64,000 nt of DNA from CAUZIZ01 sp965218775 (GTDB lineage Bacteria; Acidobacteriota; UBA6911; RPQK01; JAJDTT01). Position numbers and translations under genes: made by a program. How positions within the stretch are numbered: the stretch's first letter is position 1; every line of letters begins with the position of its first letter. Of the stretch, positions 26,333-34,774 are shown piece by piece. The DNA lies in NCBI GenBank assembly GCA_965218775.1, contig CBDCLS010000004.1, positions 186,001-250,000 of the forward strand, written 5' to 3'. The notes beneath the pieces were generated by a model. The model ran no database searches. It worked only from the letters and a program-made list of their open reading frames with translations, and was not told the origin of the DNA.

Positions 26333-28309
26333 CTGTTCAGGAAGGCCCTAGTACGCTGTAACACAGATTATGACGGATTCGCAGATGGGGCTTGTGAAGC
26401 GAGATCAAGGCAGGAGGAGGAAGAAGACGATGCTTGGCCATCTTCGACGACGACCAACGCAGAGATCGTCCACAACCCCCATCTGCCCTTCGGGTGGCGA
26501 CGGGACGGGCCGATATCTTTGTCGCTCCTCCTCCACTATGGCCAAGCATGGCGTTCGTCGTCGCTTCGCGATCTCGACCCGTCGCGCTCGCCACGAATCC
26601 GTCATAATCTGTGTTATAGCGTACTAGTACTTTCGTGCCTTCTGCTTCTGCCGGGCTGTGGCAACCAGCGCAAGGTCCTGGTTCATCAGCCACCCGAAAT
26701 TGCTCCAGCCCCACCGGCACCGGTCGCGGAAATCCCTGAAGCCAAACCCACTCAAAGTGAGGCTGAGCGCCAGGAACTGCTTCGCCGGGAAATGTTGGCA
26801 AAACGACTCCAAGAGGCCGACCAGCTGTTCGAACAGGGGAGGCAACTGTTCGGAGCGGGAAGGGTCGAGTCAGGTCGAAGCTATCTCCGTCAGGCGCTTG
26901 ACCAACTGAAGGAAGACTCCCAGGGGTCGTCTCCAGCTGAGCTCGAGGCTGGCTATTTTGCCCTTCTCAGCCAGGTACAGGAGCTCGAACTCGAGTTTCT
27001 AAAAGAGTCTCCAGAAGCCAGCTTTGACGACGAGCCGAGTGCAATCGACCAGCTTGCCCATATCAACCTCTTTACGATCAAAGTGGACCCGGCGCTTCGG
27101 GAGCTCGCCCACGAGGACCTCCTGGATTCCCGCTTCGATATCCCGATCGTTCTGAACGAGAGAGTGCTTAAGTTTCTGCGCTACTACCGGACCCGCGGAC
27201 GCCGGATCATGACGGAAGGACTGAAGCGATCCGGAAAGTACCTCGGACTGTTTCGAAAGATCTTTCGAGAAGAGGGCGTTCCGCTCGATTTGATCTACCT
27301 GGCGCACGTAGAAAGTCTGTACAAACCCCGCGCTTTGTCGCGAGCCCGCGCAAAGGGTATCTGGCAGTTCGTCAGGGGCACCGGAAGGGTGTACGGGTTG
27401 AAGCAGACCTGGTGGATTGACGAGCGCTCAGACATCCTTAAATCGACCAGCGCAGCCGCCCGCCACTTGAGGGATCTCTATGACCGATTCGACGACTGGT
27501 ACCTCGCACTGGCGGCCTACAATGCGGGTGCGGGCAGGGTCGCAAGGGTTCTGTCGCGCTACGGTGAGATGGACTATTGGAAGATGGTCAAGCGACGCCT
27601 GCTCCCGCGCGAGACCAGAAACTACGTCCCTTCCATCCTGGCCTCGATGATCATCTTCAAGAACCCGGAACGGTATGGTTTTCAGGTTGACAGGGACCCC
27701 GAAATCGAATTTGAAATGCTGCCAATACAAGAGCAGGTGGATCTGGAAGTAGCGGCAGAGCTGATCAACGTGCCCACTTCGCTCTTGATGGGTTATAACC
27801 CCGAGCTTCGGCGTGGAATCACTCCGTTCGACTATCCCGGCTACCTGATGAAGGTCCCCTTAGGAATGGCCAGGCCGCTCCAGGCTAGCCTGGCAGAGCT
27901 CCCACCAGATAAGCGCATCAGGATCCGTCACCACAAGGTTGAATCAGGGCAGACACTCTCGCTGATCGCAAGTCGCTATGGCTCATCCATCCAGGCCATC
28001 GCGGAGGTAAACCGAATCCGCAACATTCATCGATTGCGCATAGGTCAGGATCTGATCATTCCGCTCAGAGGCGCGCTTTCAGCCAGAGGCAGGAGAGTTC
28101 GAGCAGCTTCCGGATCAGCCGACGAGCATATCGTCAACCGGGGTGAGACTCTGGGCAAAATCGCCCGGATCTACGGGGTCCGTCTTGGTGACCTGCTGCG
28201 ATGGAACAATCTAAGGCGCAGGCAAGTGATCCATCCGGGACAAGCCATAAAGGTGAAACCCCAGGCCAAGGTCTCCCGAAGAAGTGCCCTCGCACAAGAA
28301 GGCCAATAA
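26333..28309 (+). CDS. mltD: MltD-like lytic transglycosylase lipoprotein with two LysM domains, 5' end invaded by a repeat element
   Basis: The present ATG/GTG/TTG-initiated frame starts at TTG 26519, inside a repeat element. Domains in that numbering: lipobox 'LLLPGC' (Cys47), helical region, SLT catalytic domain with 'LAHVESLYKPRALSRARAKG' (Glu265), then LysM repeats near 463-510 and 535-580 ('VESGQTLSLIASRYG', 'VNRGETLGKIARIYG'). It would cleave peptidoglycan glycan strands from an outer-membrane anchor. Deleting the element plus one CTAG copy (276 bp) joins GGAGGAG, CTG 26333 and codons for FRKALV to LSCLLLLPGC, a normal lipoprotein signal. The element is a multiple of three and open in this frame, so a 92-residue insertion would be read through. 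Which start is used now is unknown. Confidence 0.85.
   Translation: MFRKALVRCNTDYDGFADGACEARSRQEEEEDDAWPSSTTTNAEIVHNPHLPFGWRRDGPISLSLLLHYGQAWRSSSLRDLDPSRSPRIRHNLCYSVLVLSCLLLLPGCGNQRKVLVHQPPEIAPAPPAPVAEIPEAKPTQSEAERQELLRREMLAKRLQEADQLFEQGRQLFGAGRVESGRSYLRQALDQLKEDSQGSSPAELEAGYFALLSQVQELELEFLKESPEASFDDEPSAIDQLAHINLFTIKVDPALRELAHEDLLDSRFDIPIVLNERVLKFLRYYRTRGRRIMTEGLKRSGKYLGLFRKIFREEGVPLDLIYLAHVESLYKPRALSRARAKGIWQFVRGTGRVYGLKQTWWIDERSDILKSTSAAARHLRDLYDRFDDWYLALAAYNAGAGRVARVLSRYGEMDYWKMVKRRLLPRETRNYVPSILASMIIFKNPERYGFQVDRDPEIEFEMLPIQEQVDLEVAAELINVPTSLLMGYNPELRRGITPFDYPGYLMKVPLGMARPLQASLAELPPDKRIRIRHHKVESGQTLSLIASRYGSSIQAIAEVNRIRNIHRLRIGQDLIIPLRGALSARGRRVRAASGSADEHIVNRGETLGKIARIYGVRLGDLLRWNNLRRRQVIHPGQAIKVKPQAKVSRRSALAQEGQ
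26352..26623 (+). repeat. Palindromic element copy A
   Basis: About 272 bp between CTAG copies (26348-26351 and 26624-26627). Terminal arms (26349-26381 and 26594-26626) pair over 33 bases with a single G:T mismatch. After the common AGTAC the arm reads GCTGTAACACAGATTATGAC, unlike the other copies. The core shares CAGATGGGG...CCCCCATCTG and GGCGACGGG...CCCGTCGC pairings with copies B, C and D; this copy has one extra GAA triplet. It lies within the MltD-like signal-peptide coding region. Confidence 0.9.
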
Positions 28310-28313
28310 GTTT

Positions 28314-28434
28314 AAATCCCAAGATACAAGATACAAACAAATTCCAAATCACAAGCACCAAACCTCAGATTCCAGTTTGGAAGTTTAGTGCTTGGAATTT
28401 GAGATTTGTTTGTATCTTGTATCTTGGGATTTTC
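28314..28434. repeat. Long AT-rich hairpin between convergent genes
   Basis: An imperfect inverted repeat of about 50 bases per arm, with outer sequence AATCCCAAGATACAAGATAC, fills the entire space between the MltD-like stop and the ackA stop. It may serve as a bidirectional terminator or be a remnant of a MITE-like palindrome. Confidence 0.8.
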
Positions 28435-29631
28435 TTATCTGTTGCCCAGCACGCGTGCGGTTTCCCGGGCAATGATCAATTCTTCATTGGCCAGCACCAC
28501 GACAACCCGAGCCGGAGAATCCTGTTTGGATACGACTCCTTCCTGACCTCGAGTCGAGTTGGCATCAGGATCCAGGTGCACACCGAAACACTCGAGTCCT
28601 CGACAGATTGCCTCGCGAACCCGAATCCCGTTCTCGCCGATCCCTCCTGTGAAAGCTAGAACATCCAGCCCTCCCAACACCGCCGTGTAGGCGCCGATGT
28701 ATTTTTTGGTTTCATGAACCAAGACGTTGATTGCCAAGGCAGCACGGTCATTGCCAGCATCGGCTGCCTCCTCCAGATCCCTGACGTCACCGCTGACCCC
28801 TGAAATGCCTTTCAGCCCGCCGTTCTTGGAAAGAAGTTCCGTCATTTCGGTTGTCGAAAGCCCTTCCTTATCCATCAGATAGAGGATGATGAAGGGATCC
28901 AGGTCACCATTGCGGGTGGCATGGGGAAGACCCGCCTGAGGGGAAAAGCCCATGCTGGTATCAACGGACTGGCCATCCTTGATCGCGCACATGCTGGAAC
29001 TTCCGCCAAGGTGACAGGAGATGATTCGCAGACCTTCTGGCTCCGAGTTCACAAGTTGGGGAGCACGGTAGGAAACATAGCGGTGGGAGGCCCCGTGAAA
29101 CCCATAACGACGAATGGCGTACTTCTGTGACAATTCGTAGGGAATGGCATAGGTGCGAGCATAGTCCGGTATGGTCCGGTGGAAAGCCGGCTCGAAAACA
29201 CCCACCAGAGGTTTGCTGGGCAGCAGTTCCTGAAAGATGCGGAAGGCCTCGATATACGGTGGATTGTGGGCAGGGGCGAGAGGAATGTAGGCTTCCATCG
29301 CCTCGAAGACATCGTCGGTCACTCGAACGGCATCTGCAATGTCCTTGGCGTGCACTGGCTTGAAACCGATTGCATCCAAGTCCTCCAGATCCTTGAGCAC
29401 TCCCGTTTCTGGTGCGATCAAGGTCCTCAGTGCATGCTCTATCGCAGCACGCTGATCTGGGCACACGATCTCCTCTTCCTGCTCGGGATGAGGACCCATC
29501 CGGTAGCTGAAAGGCGAGCTGGCGCCTCCGACTCGTTCGATCCTTCCGACGGCAATCACCGACTCGTCCACCATTTCGAACAGACGGAACTTGAGGGAGG
29601 TAGATCCCGCGTTGACGACCAGGACTCTCAC
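28435..29631 (-). CDS. ackA: Acetate kinase family enzyme
   Basis: 398 aa, the normal length for the family. 'VLVVNAGSTSLKFRLFE' is the N-terminal phosphate motif, 'RRYGFHGASHRYVS' contains the catalytic His/Arg region, and 'AFTGGIGENGIRVREAIC' is the C-terminal adenine-binding motif. It interconverts acyl phosphate plus ADP with acid plus ATP in the cytosol. It is last in an operon after an HMGL-type condensing enzyme and a phosphate acyltransferase. Butyrate or propionate instead of acetate as substrate is possible given the Ptb-type neighbour. Confidence 0.9.
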   Translation of the reverse strand: MRVLVVNAGSTSLKFRLFEMVDESVIAVGRIERVGGASSPFSYRMGPHPEQEEEIVCPDQRAAIEHALRTLIAPETGVLKDLEDLDAIGFKPVHAKDIADAVRVTDDVFEAMEAYIPLAPAHNPPYIEAFRIFQELLPSKPLVGVFEPAFHRTIPDYARTYAIPYELSQKYAIRRYGFHGASHRYVSYRAPQLVNSEPEGLRIISCHLGGSSSMCAIKDGQSVDTSMGFSPQAGLPHATRNGDLDPFIILYLMDKEGLSTTEMTELLSKNGGLKGISGVSGDVRDLEEAADAGNDRAALAINVLVHETKKYIGAYTAVLGGLDVLAFTGGIGENGIRVREAICRGLECFGVHLDPDANSTRGQEGVVSKQDSPARVVVVLANEELIIARETARVLGNR

Positions 29632-29654
29632 TTCTCTTCAGACCTTCCTGCTAA

Positions 29655-30557
29655 TCACTCTGGGGCGAGCAACGTACCAATCGCTATAGAGCAGATCTTG
29701 GTTTCTGGGGACTCCGCTCGAGATAGCAGGACGAGCGGGACCTTGGCTCCTACTACGATCCCACCCGACTCGCCCCCGGCGAAATAGAGAATCGCACGAT
29801 AGAGGATATTGGCGGCCTCGATGTCGGGGGCGATGAAAACGTCGGTGTTTTCTACCAGCGGGCTCTCGATCCCCTTGCGGCTAGCAGCGAACTGGCTCAG
29901 TGGAACGTCCAGGGCGATCGGGCCCTCGACATAGCCTCCGGTCAACTGTCCACGCCGGTTCATCAGGGTCAGGCCGGCAGCATCCAATGTCGCTGGCATG
30001 TCTGGGTTGACGAATTCGAATGCACACAAGATGGCGACATTGGGTTCTGGAATCCCGATAGCATGAGCCACCTCGATCGCGTTGCGCGAGATCTCGGCTT
30101 TCTGCGCCAGTGTAGGAGCAACGTTGATGGCCGCATCGGTCATGACCATCAGGCGATCGAAACCGGGAACCTGAAAGACGATGACCTGACTCAGGAGACG
30201 TCCCGTCCTCAGTCCTGCCTCCCTGTCCAAGACGGCACGAATCAGGGTCGCCGTATTGATCTTCCCCTTCATCAGCAGCTTGGCTTCTCCCTGGCGGATC
30301 AGGTCGATGGCCTTGCGTGCCGCTTTGGCGTCATCGGGCTCATCGATGAGCTGATGGTCCGAGATCTCGAACCCAATCTCCTGGGTCATCGATCGTATCT
30401 TCCCACCATCACCAATCAATATCCCCTCGGCGAGACCGATTTCCTGGGCCTGCTTGAGGGCCTCGATGACGTCGGGGTCATGTCCGGCAGCAACGGCAAT
30501 CCGCGTCGGACCTCGGGAGGTCGCTGTCTGTACCAGCCCATCCAGGTTGCGAAACAC
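29655..30557 (-). CDS. ptb: Phosphate acetyl/butyryltransferase
   Basis: 300 aa, the size of Ptb/short Pta enzymes. 'TSRGPTRIAVAAGHDPDVI' at the start, 'VMTDAAINVAPTLAQKAEI' and 'NPDMPATLDAAGLTLMNRRG' are the PTA_PTB pattern. It converts acyl-CoA plus phosphate to acyl phosphate plus CoA, feeding the kinase encoded 23 bp downstream. The short, Ptb-like form leaves the acyl specificity open. Confidence 0.85.
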   Translation of the reverse strand: MFRNLDGLVQTATSRGPTRIAVAAGHDPDVIEALKQAQEIGLAEGILIGDGGKIRSMTQEIGFEISDHQLIDEPDDAKAARKAIDLIRQGEAKLLMKGKINTATLIRAVLDREAGLRTGRLLSQVIVFQVPGFDRLMVMTDAAINVAPTLAQKAEISRNAIEVAHAIGIPEPNVAILCAFEFVNPDMPATLDAAGLTLMNRRGQLTGGYVEGPIALDVPLSQFAASRKGIESPLVENTDVFIAPDIEAANILYRAILYFAGGESGGIVVGAKVPLVLLSRAESPETKICSIAIGTLLAPE

Positions 30558-30578
30558 CTTTAGCTTCTCCAGTGTAGG

Positions 30579-31802
30579 CTATGCGGTTGCCATGACCGAC
30601 TGAACGATGTCCTCGAAATCCTCGACTGTCAGCAACGACTTACTTTCGATGGATTTCTCTTTCACCACTTCGAGGATGGCCTTGGCCTGGTCCGCTGATG
30701 CGTCGACCCCGAGTCGTTCCAAGTGCTCCTCGATATTCGCAAGGCCGCTTCCCTTGCCCAGCGCGATGTCCACGCCCGGGCGTCCAACTACCTCCGGCAA
30801 GAAGGGAACATACTCCAGCGGCTCTACGTCCTTGCAGCGTCGATGGAACATGGAGACAATTCCGGACTCGATGTAATAGAGCGAGTCGCCGACGATGGGT
30901 CGATTTGGGGGAAGCTCCAAGCCGGCTAGCTCCTGCACCAGCTTCGAGAGCTCATACAGTTCCTCGGTTTTGATGCCGATGTCGATCCCGTAGAGAACCT
31001 TCAAGGCCATTGCCGTGTCTTCGAGCGGCACGTTGCCGGCTCGCTCTCCCACTGCCGAAACCGTCACGTGGGCCACAGAGGCACCGTTGGCCAACGCTGC
31101 GATGGTATTGGCAACTCCGAGACCGAAGTCTTCGTGGCAGTGGATCTCGATGGGCTGATTGAAGCGAGCCCGCAGCTTCTTGAGCACCATAGCGATGCCC
31201 TCAGGAGTGCACACGCCGAACGAATCGGCCACCGTCAGGGCATCCATGTGTCCCTCGGTCGAAACCCTTTCGATCAAATCCAGATAACGGTCCAGATCGG
31301 AGCGGGTGCTATCGATCGTGAAAAACACGGTATAAAGACCGGCTTCCTTTGCCGCCAGCGTGGTCTCGATCGAGGACTCGATCGCCCACTCCATGGTCTT
31401 ACCGTAGGCGTGCTTGATGATGTGGTCACTGGAAGGGATCTCGGTGATGATTCCATCCACCCCACAGTCCTTGGCCTGCTGCACATCGACGGGCATACAG
31501 CGTGCAAAGGAAAAGATTTCTGGCCCCAGGTCCAGGGCAACGATGTCCTTGATCGCAGCTTCGTCCTCGCCCGAAACTGCGGGCATGCCAGCCTCGATTC
31601 GATGGACGCCTGCACGAGCAAGTCCTTTGGCAATGGCCACCTTGTCGGCGCGCCGAAAGACGATCCCGGTCTGTTGTTCGCCATCACGCAAGGTAACGTC
31701 ATGAAGTCTGATTCCGTCCTGAAAGTTCAGCGTTTGACGAGCTTCGGCTGAGAAGTTCCAGGGACTGGCAAACCAGCGATCAGTCTTCCATTCTTGGCTC
31801 AT
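30579..31802 (-). CDS. HMGL-like condensing enzyme (isopropylmalate/homocitrate/citramalate synthase family)
   Basis: 407 aa. 'IRLHDVTLRDGEQQTGIVF' is the active-site strand with the RDGEQ signature, and 'PIEIHCHEDFGLGVANTIA' carries the metal-binding HxH. 'GERAGNVPLEDTAMAL' is the third family motif. There is no LeuA-type C-terminal regulatory domain, so the enzyme is not a full LeuA; homocitrate, citramalate or a related acyl-CoA plus ketoacid condensation is possible. It is the first gene of an operon with ptb (21 bp) and ackA, which suggests a short-chain acyl-CoA pathway. Confidence 0.8.
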   Translation of the reverse strand: MSQEWKTDRWFASPWNFSAEARQTLNFQDGIRLHDVTLRDGEQQTGIVFRRADKVAIAKGLARAGVHRIEAGMPAVSGEDEAAIKDIVALDLGPEIFSFARCMPVDVQQAKDCGVDGIITEIPSSDHIIKHAYGKTMEWAIESSIETTLAAKEAGLYTVFFTIDSTRSDLDRYLDLIERVSTEGHMDALTVADSFGVCTPEGIAMVLKKLRARFNQPIEIHCHEDFGLGVANTIAALANGASVAHVTVSAVGERAGNVPLEDTAMALKVLYGIDIGIKTEELYELSKLVQELAGLELPPNRPIVGDSLYYIESGIVSMFHRRCKDVEPLEYVPFLPEVVGRPGVDIALGKGSGLANIEEHLERLGVDASADQAKAILEVVKEKSIESKSLLTVEDFEDIVQSVMATA

Positions 31803-31920
31803 TTTCGATCTCCTTATTGAACTACGGATCTAGTGAAATATAGAGAAAACAATTCAATGCTTTGAGTCCCACCGGGGGGGCGTATGATAACAGAACAGGT
31901 GGTAGGCCGGAAGGAGTAGC

Positions 31921-32101
31921 GAGCAGTGGGCAGTGAGCAGTGAGCAGTGAGCAGTCATGAAGATGATCGGCTAACCGTACAATCTGTGCAGACTTCGGAT
32001 GGGCCGCGTCCCAAGAGTTCTCAGCGAGTCCGAGACTGCTCACTGATCATCGCTTACCACTGCTTACTGCTCACTGCTCACTGCTCACTATTCACTGCTC
32101 A
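31921..32101. repeat. Heptamer-repeat inverted array (GCAGTGA units)
   Basis: Tandem GAGCAGT-type units on the left (31921-31956) are mirrored by ACTGCTC units on the right (32059-32101), making a large hairpin with about 100 bp inside. The right arm overlaps the stop codon of the GNAT gene. The space 31803-32098 otherwise shows no gene. Confidence 0.75.
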
Positions 32102-33037
32102 AGCGTTCCAGATAAAGGCGTGGAAATCCTTGGCTGTGCTGAACCCGAGCCGGGAGTAGAGCTGATGGGCACCCTTGTTGCTGTTTGTAACTGACAGCGA
32201 GACCCGCCTTAGTCCTAGCCGGTAGGCGTTCTGAAAATAGGTCCCCAGGAGCTGGCTTCCGATTCCTTTTCCCTGACAGTCCCGACGCACAGAGATCTGG
32301 GGAATCATTCCGGTCTCAGGACCAATCTTTGAGGTGATGAGAACCGCACAGGCCAGTCCCGAGCTGTCCAGAGCAAGGTAACTGGTTTCAGGAAGGAAAG
32401 TTCCACATCCTGGGCTATCGACCAGGTTTCGAAGGAAACGCAAACAGCCCTGCTGACTCTGGTAGTCCCTCCAGATTTGATAGTCGGCGGAGGTCTGATA
32501 GCTATCAAATACGACCTGCGCCGCAGGTTCCAGATAGCGACTCTCCCAGTTCACGACGCGAAATGCCGAGGCCGAATCGCGCTGCTGGCTCAGCTCCTTC
32601 CCGTTGGTCAGGTCCCGATATAGGAAGTGTCGCTCCAAGGCCTCAAAGCCTTGCTGCGTAAAGAGGGGAGCAAGATCGCAGTTGAAGGAGAAGGCCTGAC
32701 ATTCGATTCTTTGAACCCGGCCCCCCGATCGAAGGGAGCTCACCGTGGGATCAAGCAACTGCCCGTAGCTGGAGGCGGAAGCAGATTTCCTCCGAACATA
32801 CACGTTGCCAACGTAGCCAATGGGATAACTGACGGCGTAGTAGGAATATCCGACTACCCTGCCAGTGGCTGTAATCAAGGCGTAACCAGGCAGAGTTCGC
32901 GATTCAATATATTTCGAGATCAGAGAAACAGCCGGCTTATAGTCCCAGAACAGCTGGTTTCGCCAACACTGGATCTCTTCTTCGAAAAGCTCTGCAGCGC
33001 TCTCGATTTTGACCTCTGAAAGAGGTACGACCCGCAT
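32099..33037 (-). CDS. GNAT family N-acetyltransferase
   Basis: 312 aa. The C-terminal half has the acetyl-CoA loop 'VRRDCQGKGIGSQLLGTYF' and a beta-bulge ending 'LYSRLGFSTAKDFHAFIW'. The N-terminal half, 'GYALITATGRVVGYSYYAV', looks like a second, degenerate GNAT domain, so it is probably a tandem GNAT. The substrate is unknown. The stop codon lies in the heptamer-repeat array; a palindromic element starts about 95 bp upstream of the gene. Confidence 0.85.
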   Translation of the reverse strand: MRVVPLSEVKIESAAELFEEEIQCWRNQLFWDYKPAVSLISKYIESRTLPGYALITATGRVVGYSYYAVSYPIGYVGNVYVRRKSASASSYGQLLDPTVSSLRSGGRVQRIECQAFSFNCDLAPLFTQQGFEALERHFLYRDLTNGKELSQQRDSASAFRVVNWESRYLEPAAQVVFDSYQTSADYQIWRDYQSQQGCLRFLRNLVDSPGCGTFLPETSYLALDSSGLACAVLITSKIGPETGMIPQISVRRDCQGKGIGSQLLGTYFQNAYRLGLRRVSLSVTNSNKGAHQLYSRLGFSTAKDFHAFIWNA

Positions 33038-33132
33038 GCCTGGACGTCCTTGGTAAGGAACGTGTTAATCGTCTGAGGTCGGCTTCGTCAGACTACTCAT
33101 TCTAGCATCGCACAGGCTTCCTCCAAAACCAG

Positions 33133-33400
33133 TACAGCGTTCTGTAAATACCGATACGTTTGTGGCGAGCGCGACGGGTCGAGTTCGCGAAGCGACGCCG
33201 AACTCGATGCCTCGTATCTTGGAGGAGGCGCGACAAAGAAATCGCCGCGTCCCGTCGCCACCCGTAGGGCAGATGGGGGTTGCGGACGATCTCTGTGTGG
33301 GTCGTCGTCGAAGATGGCCAAGCATCGTCTTCCTCCTCCTGCCTTGATCTCGCCTCGCAAACCCCATCTGCAAACGTATCGGTATTTACAGAACGCTGTA
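33133..33400 (-). repeat. Palindromic element copy B
   Basis: About 268 bp, in the opposite orientation to the other copies. Arms 33131-33162 and 33371-33402 pair perfectly over 32 bases; after AGTAC the arm reads AGCGTTCTGTAAATACCGAT. Flanks are CCAG (33129-33132) and CTAG (33401-33404), which would be a target duplication with one difference. The core matches the other copies. It lies between the divergent GNAT and YhaM-like genes. Confidence 0.88.
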
Positions 33401-33404
33401 CTAG

Positions 33405-33641
33405 TTTTCGGCCGGCCTGCAACGGCACTCCTCACCTGTTTGCCATCAATCCTTTGAAGCCACCTCCTGCTTGTCAGTGGGCGGTGCTATTCTGACCCAG
33501 GTTAGGCGGTTCTGGCGGATGGGAGGCGCCAAGGTGTTGTATTCGTGTGGTTTGTGGAGATCGTCAGAATGAGCATCTGGCTATGCGGAGAATCGACCAG
33601 GCCGGGAGCGCGCAGCAAATCGGCGCGCACCGCCGTCGCGA
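33405..33641. other. Intergenic region upstream of the YhaM-like gene
   Basis: About 240 bp after element B with no ORF, repeat or RNA that I recognise; it presumably holds the promoter of the downstream gene. Confidence 0.3.
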
Positions 33642-34661
33642 ATGGCTCAAGCTGGGTCTGAGTTCATTGATGGCGAAATGAAGTACATCCGAGACTTCAG
33701 AGATAAAGACCGGGTCAGCTCTCACTCCCTCCTTCGTGCCAGGAAAGTCGTCGAAGAAAATGGCAAGGCGGCCCATCTCCAGTTGACTCTTGGAGACCGA
33801 ACCGGCGATATCGAGGCAAGGCTGCCCCTCGACGAAGTGGATATCGCGGATGGAGTTCGGGCGGGAGACATTGTCAGCTACGAAGGCGTGGTCGAGGTTG
33901 CGAATGGGGATAGGCGGCTCTTGGTGAGGCAGGTTTCGAGGGCAAAGCCCGAGGCTAAAGGCAAAGATTTCGACCTCAGAGACCTGATCCGGGTCACTGA
34001 TCGCGATATCGACCAAATGTGGGGCCGATTGCGGAGCCTAATCAGGACACATACCAGGCGACCGTGTGTGCTGCAGTTACTGAGCAACATCCTTGATGTC
34101 CATCGTGACAAGGTCAAGAGTTATCCAGCCGGGACCGAGGTCCACCACAACTACTGGGGAGGATTCCTCGAACACGTGCTCTCGGTGTTGGAGAGCGCGC
34201 TCTTCTTTGCCAGGAGGTATCCGGGATTGGACAAAGACCTTCTCGTCGCGGGTGCCGTGCTGCACGACATTGGAAAGCTGGAAGAACTCGGCAACCCGGA
34301 GAACCCATCCTACACCACCCGCGGCACCCTGATCGGCCACGTCGTGCTGGGAAGAGATGTGCTTCGCGAAACAGCGGCCCAAATCGACGATTTTCCTCCG
34401 ACCCTCCTGATGCTCCTGGAACATCTGATACTCAGTCACCAGGGACTCTACGAATGGGGCTCTCCCAAGCGTCCAAAGATTCCCGAAGCTCTGATCATCC
34501 ACTATGTGGACGACCTCGACTCGAAGATGAATCGCTTCTCCCGCCTCCTTATGGAGGACTCAGGGAACGCCGACTTCACACCTTTTGATCGCTACCTCGA
34601 TCGGGTGGTCTTCAAGGGCTCGTATGAGGCACCCTCTGACGAAAGACCGCAGGCCGACTAG
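33642..34661 (+). CDS. yhaM: YhaM-like 3'-5' exoribonuclease (OB fold plus HD domain)
   Basis: 339 aa from ATG 33642 (ATG 33678 is an alternative). Residues ~20-110 form an OB-fold nucleic-acid binding domain ('LQLTLGDRTGDIEARL', 'YEGVVEVANGDRRLLV'). An HD hydrolase follows, with 'EVHHNYWGGFLEHVLSVLE' and 'AGAVLHDIGKLEELG' giving the metal ligands, and 'HLILSHQGLYEWGSPKRPK' as in YhaM/CBF1. The family trims RNA and single-stranded DNA 3' ends. No operon partner is evident upstream. Confidence 0.88.
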   Translation: MAQAGSEFIDGEMKYIRDFRDKDRVSSHSLLRARKVVEENGKAAHLQLTLGDRTGDIEARLPLDEVDIADGVRAGDIVSYEGVVEVANGDRRLLVRQVSRAKPEAKGKDFDLRDLIRVTDRDIDQMWGRLRSLIRTHTRRPCVLQLLSNILDVHRDKVKSYPAGTEVHHNYWGGFLEHVLSVLESALFFARRYPGLDKDLLVAGAVLHDIGKLEELGNPENPSYTTRGTLIGHVVLGRDVLRETAAQIDDFPPTLLMLLEHLILSHQGLYEWGSPKRPKIPEALIIHYVDDLDSKMNRFSRLLMEDSGNADFTPFDRYLDRVVFKGSYEAPSDERPQAD

Positions 34662-34680
34662 CCCGGTTTCGCTGTTTCGC

Positions 34681-34740
34681 CCTCCCCCCTCGGCCTTTGT
34701 CTCTGCCTCTGCCCTTACCTCTTTCCTTGGCCTTGCCCTG
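34681..34740. repeat. Pyrimidine-rich CCTTGCC-type tract
   Basis: A short tract of CTCTGCC/CCTTGCC words, similar in style to those at 23.06 and 60.5 kb but with no inverted partner nearby. It lies between the YhaM-like stop and the HPF-sigma start. Confidence 0.5.
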
Positions 34741-34774
34741 AGCCACGCACCGACATATAATCTGTGTACTCCGG

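Noticed and set aside
26519..26624. Native N-terminus of the MltD-like protein at TTG 26519
   Set aside because: This start lies inside the repeat element; removal of the element gives a better signal peptide with a ribosome site upstream.
26370..26627. Small ORFs in all frames within the palindromic elements
   Set aside because: They are not conserved in the same frame among the four copies and have repeat-derived composition; base pairing explains the conservation better.
31921..32101. Possible CRISPR array from GCAGTGA repeats
   Set aside because: Units are 7 bp with no spacers, and they form one inverted pair; no cas genes are nearby.
34681..34740. Third complete inverted-repeat cassette
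   Set aside because: Only one tract is present with no complementary partner within a kilobase.
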